Positions 60,063 to 64,000 of a stretch of 64,000 nucleotides of DNA are shown piece by piece. The notes beneath the pieces are model-generated. The model ran no database searches and was not told where the DNA came from. It was given only the letters and a program-made list of their open reading frames with translations. The position numbers and the translations under genes were made by a program. Within the stretch, counting starts at the first letter, position 1. Each line of letters begins with the position of its first letter. Source of the DNA: Acetoanaerobium sticklandii. Its GTDB lineage: Bacteria; Bacillota; Clostridia; Peptostreptococcales; Filifactoraceae. The stretch spans positions 1,472,001 to 1,536,000 of the forward strand of contig NC_014614.1 of NCBI RefSeq assembly GCF_000196455.1, in the 5' to 3' direction.

Positions 60063-61436
60063 CTAAAAGTGAGCCTTTAAAGTCAATTTTTTTACGTCTA
60101 TAAATTCAGCCTCAATAGTTATGTTAAGCTCGTTTTCTATATCATTTAAATATTGTTTTGTCGTTTCATTTAATATATATGGTATCTTAATCTTAAATTG
60201 CTTTTGATTTGTGTGCTTAGTAGCGTTGCTAAGCTCTATAAACAACTGGTTAAAATATAGTTCATCGGTTAAAACCTTTCCGAGTCCATCACATAATGGA
60301 CAAGATTTAGTATATCTCTCATAGATATTTTCTTTATCTCTTTTTCTAATAATCTGCATAATCCCAAGCTCTGTTATTGAAGTTACTGAGGATTTTTTCC
60401 CATCTTTTTTTAAAAGCTCTGTTACCTTATTAATTAGTTTAATTTTGTTTTGGTTCTCTTTCATATCCATGAAATCAATTAAAATAATTCCCGATAAATC
60501 TCTTAGTAGTATTTGTCTTACTGCCTCGTCAGCAGCAATCAAATTTATTTCGAGGGCATTTTTCTCAAATCCAAGCTTATAGTTAGCATTACCACTATTT
60601 ACATCTATTATATGGCATGCTTCCGTACTCTCTACAAATAAAGATATATTATTATTAACTTCAACTTTCTTTTGAAACAAGTTTCTAATCTGAGAGGTGA
60701 GCTTCAAGTAATCAAATAAAAACTCCGTATCGATAAAAGTTGGAGTAATTATCTGAATTTTGGATTTTAGCGAATTTTCAATATGCTTTAAAAGCTGTTT
60801 ATCGTTACATATTAATTTATCAATACTTTCAGGGTTTGACTTAAAAATGAATTGCTCTATAGGATCATACTGAGTGTATATAAGTTTATTATTTAATCCT
60901 AGCTTGGATTGTTTCTCAATTTCATTCCAAATATCGAATAACTTATCAATATCACTTTTGATTTCACTTTCACTTACATTATAGGCTAAGGTTCTTATCA
61001 CTATGCCTACAGAAGTTCCTATGCTCTGCTTGAGATAAGCTTTAAGCTCGAGCTTCCAGCTATCATCCTCTATCCTATTTGAAAAATTGATATCCTTTCC
61101 ATAAGGAAACATGACGCAATATCTTCCCATCAAGCTTAGCTCTCTCGTTAATTTAGGCATTTTATTTTTTATTCCAGGTCGTTTTACTTGAAGCAGTAGC
61201 TCGTCTCCTTTTTTCAAACCCACTAGAGAATAATTGTCCTGCAAGTATCCTTCACATATACCTAAATCAACAATAGCTGAATTTAAATTCTGGTTTATTT
61301 TTTTTACAGTTGATCTGTATATATTTCCCTCTGTAATGGAGTCTGATGAAGATACAAAATCTACTCTTATAAGCTTTTCATCTGATATGCATGCTAACTT
61401 ATCAAATGCTTTTCCTTTTTCTATAATAAAATCCAT
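60063..61436 (-). CDS. rng: Ribonuclease E/G family protein (RNase G type)
   Basis: An endoribonuclease that processes rRNA and mRNA 5' ends. The 457-residue protein has an S1-like N-terminal domain (YRSTVKKINQNLNSAIVDLGICEGYL), the catalytic DNase I-like domain with IIDVNSGN (Asp 278) and ILIDFMDM (Asp 321), and the zinc-link CPLC (379-382). It lacks the long disordered tail of RNase E. It lies between the DUF2344 gene and rplU, the normal clostridial place. Confidence 0.94.
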   Translation of the reverse strand: MDFIIEKGKAFDKLACISDEKLIRVDFVSSSDSITEGNIYRSTVKKINQNLNSAIVDLGICEGYLQDNYSLVGLKKGDELLLQVKRPGIKNKMPKLTRELSLMGRYCVMFPYGKDINFSNRIEDDSWKLELKAYLKQSIGTSVGIVIRTLAYNVSESEIKSDIDKLFDIWNEIEKQSKLGLNNKLIYTQYDPIEQFIFKSNPESIDKLICNDKQLLKHIENSLKSKIQIITPTFIDTEFLFDYLKLTSQIRNLFQKKVEVNNNISLFVESTEACHIIDVNSGNANYKLGFEKNALEINLIAADEAVRQILLRDLSGIILIDFMDMKENQNKIKLINKVTELLKKDGKKSSVTSITELGIMQIIRKRDKENIYERYTKSCPLCDGLGKVLTDELYFNQLFIELSNATKHTNQKQFKIKIPYILNETTKQYLNDIENELNITIEAEFIDVKKLTLKAHF

Positions 61437-61447
61437 TAAAATATCCT

Positions 61448-62137
61448 CTACATAATATTAGATTTTTTTCCAGTGTCTTCATCTATATGGTATGTTTCAA
61501 GCTTAATTAAATCATATTCAATTCCACTTAAGTCTTCTAAAGATTCAACTAGTTCGATAATTTTTTTAGGATTAATGCTTTTAACTGAGCCACTGCAAAT
61601 ATCAACAAAGATACTAAGACCATCAGATTTTCTTTCAAGATCAATAGTTCCAATATATTCTTTTACATTGTATTCTTTTATGTTTCCTTTTTTTGTCTTT
61701 TTAGTTAGAAGCATCTCATTTGTATTGTTTATTTTATTTATAGCAGATATAATTTTTGATATTTTGTTTTCATCTTCCTCATCTACTGCGATCTCATACC
61801 TGCTATGAGTTATAAATGCCACTAAAGAATCTACTTTATCAGTTAAAATTTTAGCTTCAATAAAATTTATTCCTTCAACTGTTTTTTCGTTTAATTTTTG
61901 AATAAGTAAATCTTCTTCTACAGCCTCGTCAAATTCCATATCTAAATATTCACAATGACTTTGAACTCCTAGCTGCAGTGCTGGAGAAAATGCAGTTTTA
62001 GGATGAGGATTAAAACCTTCACTATATGATAATTTAAGGCCAGTCCTTCTTACGATTCTTTCCATCAGCTTTATTATATCTAGGTGAGATATGTAGCTAA
62101 TATCTCCTAGCTTACTGTATTTTATTCTTACTAGCAT
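61448..62137 (-). CDS. TIGR03936/DUF2344 family radical-SAM-linked protein
   Basis: A 229-residue protein of the DUF2344 family, always found beside or fused to a radical SAM protein. It starts VRIKYSKLGDISYISHLDII and has GFNPHPKTAFSPALQLG. The function is unknown, but the pairing suggests a tRNA or rRNA modification. I choose the ATG at 62137, because GGGGG is 8 bases from it and only 2 from the ATG at 62143. It overlaps the radical SAM stop codon (TAATG). Confidence 0.88.
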   Translation of the reverse strand: MLVRIKYSKLGDISYISHLDIIKLMERIVRRTGLKLSYSEGFNPHPKTAFSPALQLGVQSHCEYLDMEFDEAVEEDLLIQKLNEKTVEGINFIEAKILTDKVDSLVAFITHSRYEIAVDEEDENKISKIISAINKINNTNEMLLTKKTKKGNIKEYNVKEYIGTIDLERKSDGLSIFVDICSGSVKSINPKKIIELVESLEDLSGIEYDLIKLETYHIDEDTGKKSNIM

Positions 62138-63978
62138 TAGCATAACCCCCTTGCAATATCAACATTAATATTACATGCTAAACAACCATTTCTGCAGTCA
62201 TGGCTAGTTTCAGCTTTTAAAGCCTTTTCATTTTCTCTTATCAGAAACTCTTTTGAAACTCCACAATCGATGTGATCCCAAGGCAATATTTCGTCGTATT
62301 CTCTTTTTCTTGTAGAGTAGAAATTCATGTCTATATTACATTCATCAAATGCTTCTGTCCATTTATTATAGCTGAAAAATTCATCCCATCCGTCAAATTT
62401 ACAGCCCTTATTAAATGCCGCTTCAATTACAGCTCCAAGTCTTCTATCTCCTCTTGCAAACACCCCTTCTAGGCTACTAGTTAATGGTGCGTGATAGTTA
62501 AAGCTTATGTTTTTTGAAGTTCTAAACTTATCTTTAAGATATCTTTGCTTATCTCTTAACGTTTCTATATCGTCTTGAGCCATCCATTGAAACGGTGTAA
62601 AAGGTTTAGGTACAAAACAAGCTGAACTCATAGTAATGGCAGTTCTAGGATGAATTTTCCCATTATTTATAGTTTTATGCACATTAAGCGTATCGTAGCC
62701 CATTTTAACTATTCCATCTAAATCTTCATAGGTTTCAGTAGGAAGTCCAATCATATAATACAGTTTTATCCTATTCCACCCGTTTGAAAATGCTTTATGG
62801 GCTGTTTCCATCAAATCTTCATTGGTTACACCTTTATTAATTACATCCCTAAGCCTTTGTGTTCCAGCTTCAGGAGCAAATGTTAGTCCAGATTTCTTTA
62901 CTTTTTGGACTTTTTCAGCCATCTCCACAGAAAAATTATCTAGTCTTAGTGAAGGCAATGAAATACTAGTCATATTTGAAGAATGCTTATCATTCAATTC
63001 ATCTAGAAGTTCTCCTAACTTAGAATAATCACTACTGCTAAGTGATGATAAAGACATTTCTTCATATCCTGTAGCTTTAAATATTTTGTCAGCAAGTTCA
63101 AGTAGCTTTTCTATACTTTTCTCTCTAATAGGTCTATAAATCATACCTGCTTGACAGAATCTACATCCCCTTGTACACCCTCTGAATATTTCAAGCATTA
63201 TTCTTCCATGTACAATCTCAATATTTGGTACTAATAAATTTTCAGGATAAAATGCACCGTCCATATCCTTAATGATACGCTTTTTTATTTTTGACGGAAT
63301 GTCAGCATGCAAAGGGCTTACAGTTTTAATAGTATTATCATCATTATATGAAACACTATAAAATGCTGGTACATATACCCCATCTATACTTTTAGCTGCT
63401 TCCAAAAGAAATTCTTTTTTAGAGTAATTTGCCTTCTTATGTTTTTTATAAAGCTCCATAATTTCTTGCATTATTTCTTCGCCTTCACCAAGAAGAATCA
63501 TGTCAGCAAAATCAGCAAGAGGTTCTGGATTATATGCGCATGGCCCCCCCATCATAACGATTGGATGGTTTTCGTCTCTGTCAGAAGAGCGAAGAGGAAT
63601 TTTGCCTAGCTGCATAATATTTAGTATATTTGTATATGAAAGCTCATACTGAAGAGTAAATCCTATGAAATCAAATTCATGAAGTGGAGTTCTTGACTCT
63701 AAAGAAAACAAAGGTAAATTATTAGCTCTAAGCCTTTCTTCCATATCAGTAGCTACTGAAAATACACGTTCACACCAAACTCCATCTATGCTATTTAATA
63801 CACCATAAAGAATATGCATTCCTAAATGGCTCATCCCTATTTCATATAAATCCGGAAATGCAAAAACATACCTTACATCTATATCATCAGTGTTTTTCAT
63901 TACACTATTTAGTTCTTTTCCTATATATCTTCCTGGTTTTTCAACCTTATCAAATAATCTTCTATAATTTATAGACAT
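62137..63978 (-). CDS. TIGR03960 family B12-binding-like radical SAM protein
   Basis: A 613-residue enzyme with an N-terminal B12-binding-like fold (about 1-200) and a radical SAM domain with the cluster motif CTRGCRFC (Cys 268, 272, 275) and FAPEAGTQRLRDVINKG. The C-terminal part ends with CRNGCLACN. The B12 His box is not obvious. Such proteins occur with DUF2344 upstream of rng and rplU; the reaction is unknown. ATG follows GGAGGGAAAA. Confidence 0.9.
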   Translation of the reverse strand: MSINYRRLFDKVEKPGRYIGKELNSVMKNTDDIDVRYVFAFPDLYEIGMSHLGMHILYGVLNSIDGVWCERVFSVATDMEERLRANNLPLFSLESRTPLHEFDFIGFTLQYELSYTNILNIMQLGKIPLRSSDRDENHPIVMMGGPCAYNPEPLADFADMILLGEGEEIMQEIMELYKKHKKANYSKKEFLLEAAKSIDGVYVPAFYSVSYNDDNTIKTVSPLHADIPSKIKKRIIKDMDGAFYPENLLVPNIEIVHGRIMLEIFRGCTRGCRFCQAGMIYRPIREKSIEKLLELADKIFKATGYEEMSLSSLSSSDYSKLGELLDELNDKHSSNMTSISLPSLRLDNFSVEMAEKVQKVKKSGLTFAPEAGTQRLRDVINKGVTNEDLMETAHKAFSNGWNRIKLYYMIGLPTETYEDLDGIVKMGYDTLNVHKTINNGKIHPRTAITMSSACFVPKPFTPFQWMAQDDIETLRDKQRYLKDKFRTSKNISFNYHAPLTSSLEGVFARGDRRLGAVIEAAFNKGCKFDGWDEFFSYNKWTEAFDECNIDMNFYSTRKREYDEILPWDHIDCGVSKEFLIRENEKALKAETSHDCRNGCLACNINVDIARGLC

Positions 63979-64000
63979 TTTTCCCTCCTAAATTCAAGAA

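Noticed and set aside
1..64000. Mobile elements, prophage, CRISPR arrays, rRNA genes
   Set aside because: No transposase, integrase with catalytic residues, phage structural gene, regularly spaced repeat or rRNA segment was seen; gaps are short and genes are core.

Overview
The window is a 64 kb stretch of a low-GC Gram-positive chromosome, most likely a strictly anaerobic member of the Clostridia. Support comes from the A+T-rich sequence, AGGAGG-type ribosome binding sites with many TTG starts, a Firmicutes-type L27 precursor with its processing protease Prp, an L21 leader, a SpoIID-type protein, an ackA gene and a complete selenocysteine system. Gene order in several blocks (ruvCAB-spoIID-queA-tgt-yajC-secDF; nusB-xseAB-ispA-dxs-tlyA-argR-recN; rng-rplU-prp-rpmA-obg) is that of clostridial core genomes. 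A family close to Peptostreptococcaceae is plausible, but I cannot fix the species.

Layout. 1-8.4 kb (all minus): protein export (secF partial, secD, yajC), queuosine synthesis (tgt, queA), a SpoIID/LytB protein broken by one base, and the Holliday-junction genes ruvB, ruvA, ruvC. 8.4-17.1 kb: a MarR-MATE pair with its own operator-promoter, an S9 peptidase, a YebC regulator, nadE, and an hflX-HEAT-YigZ-CoA-binding run. 17.2-19.8 kb: a class A penicillin-binding protein on the plus strand. 19.9-24.2 kb: tRNA wobble-uridine modification (trhP, trmR), mltG and a pyrimidine nucleoside phosphorylase. 24.2-35.2 kb: a long operon-like run dxs-tlyA-argR-recN-steA-steB-GT2-MraY-like-DUF3866-nudF-XerD-like, in which the XerD-like protein has lost most catalytic residues. 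35.2-41.7 kb: isoprenoid, exonuclease VII, NusB, a TsaD paralogue, Asp23, PlsX, L32 and YceD. 41.8-49.9 kb: ackA, tRNA-Sec, a two-component system, selB, selA, a Sec-containing selD, and thiol peroxidase. 50.0-52.6 kb: comEA, a DacF-type carboxypeptidase and a small P-loop protein. 52.7-64 kb (minus): serine dehydratase, RsfS, LCP protein, YqeK, NadD, YhbY, Obg, L27, Prp, L21 with leader, RNase G and a radical-SAM pair.

How the parts work together. The selenium block is self-contained: SelD makes selenophosphate, SelA converts Ser-tRNA to Sec-tRNA, SelB delivers it and selC supplies the tRNA. SelD itself needs the system because codon 15 is an in-frame UGA. Cell-envelope genes recur (PBP, MltG, DacF, LCP, SteA/SteB, MraY-like, GT2). 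No gap exceeds about 220 bases. I see no insertion sequence, prophage, CRISPR array, rRNA or tRNA other than tRNA-Sec. Most of the window is conserved core genome; the points that deserve attention are the selenocysteine locus with an embedded sensor pair, the decayed XerD, the SteAB-glycan cluster and the SpoIID frame break.
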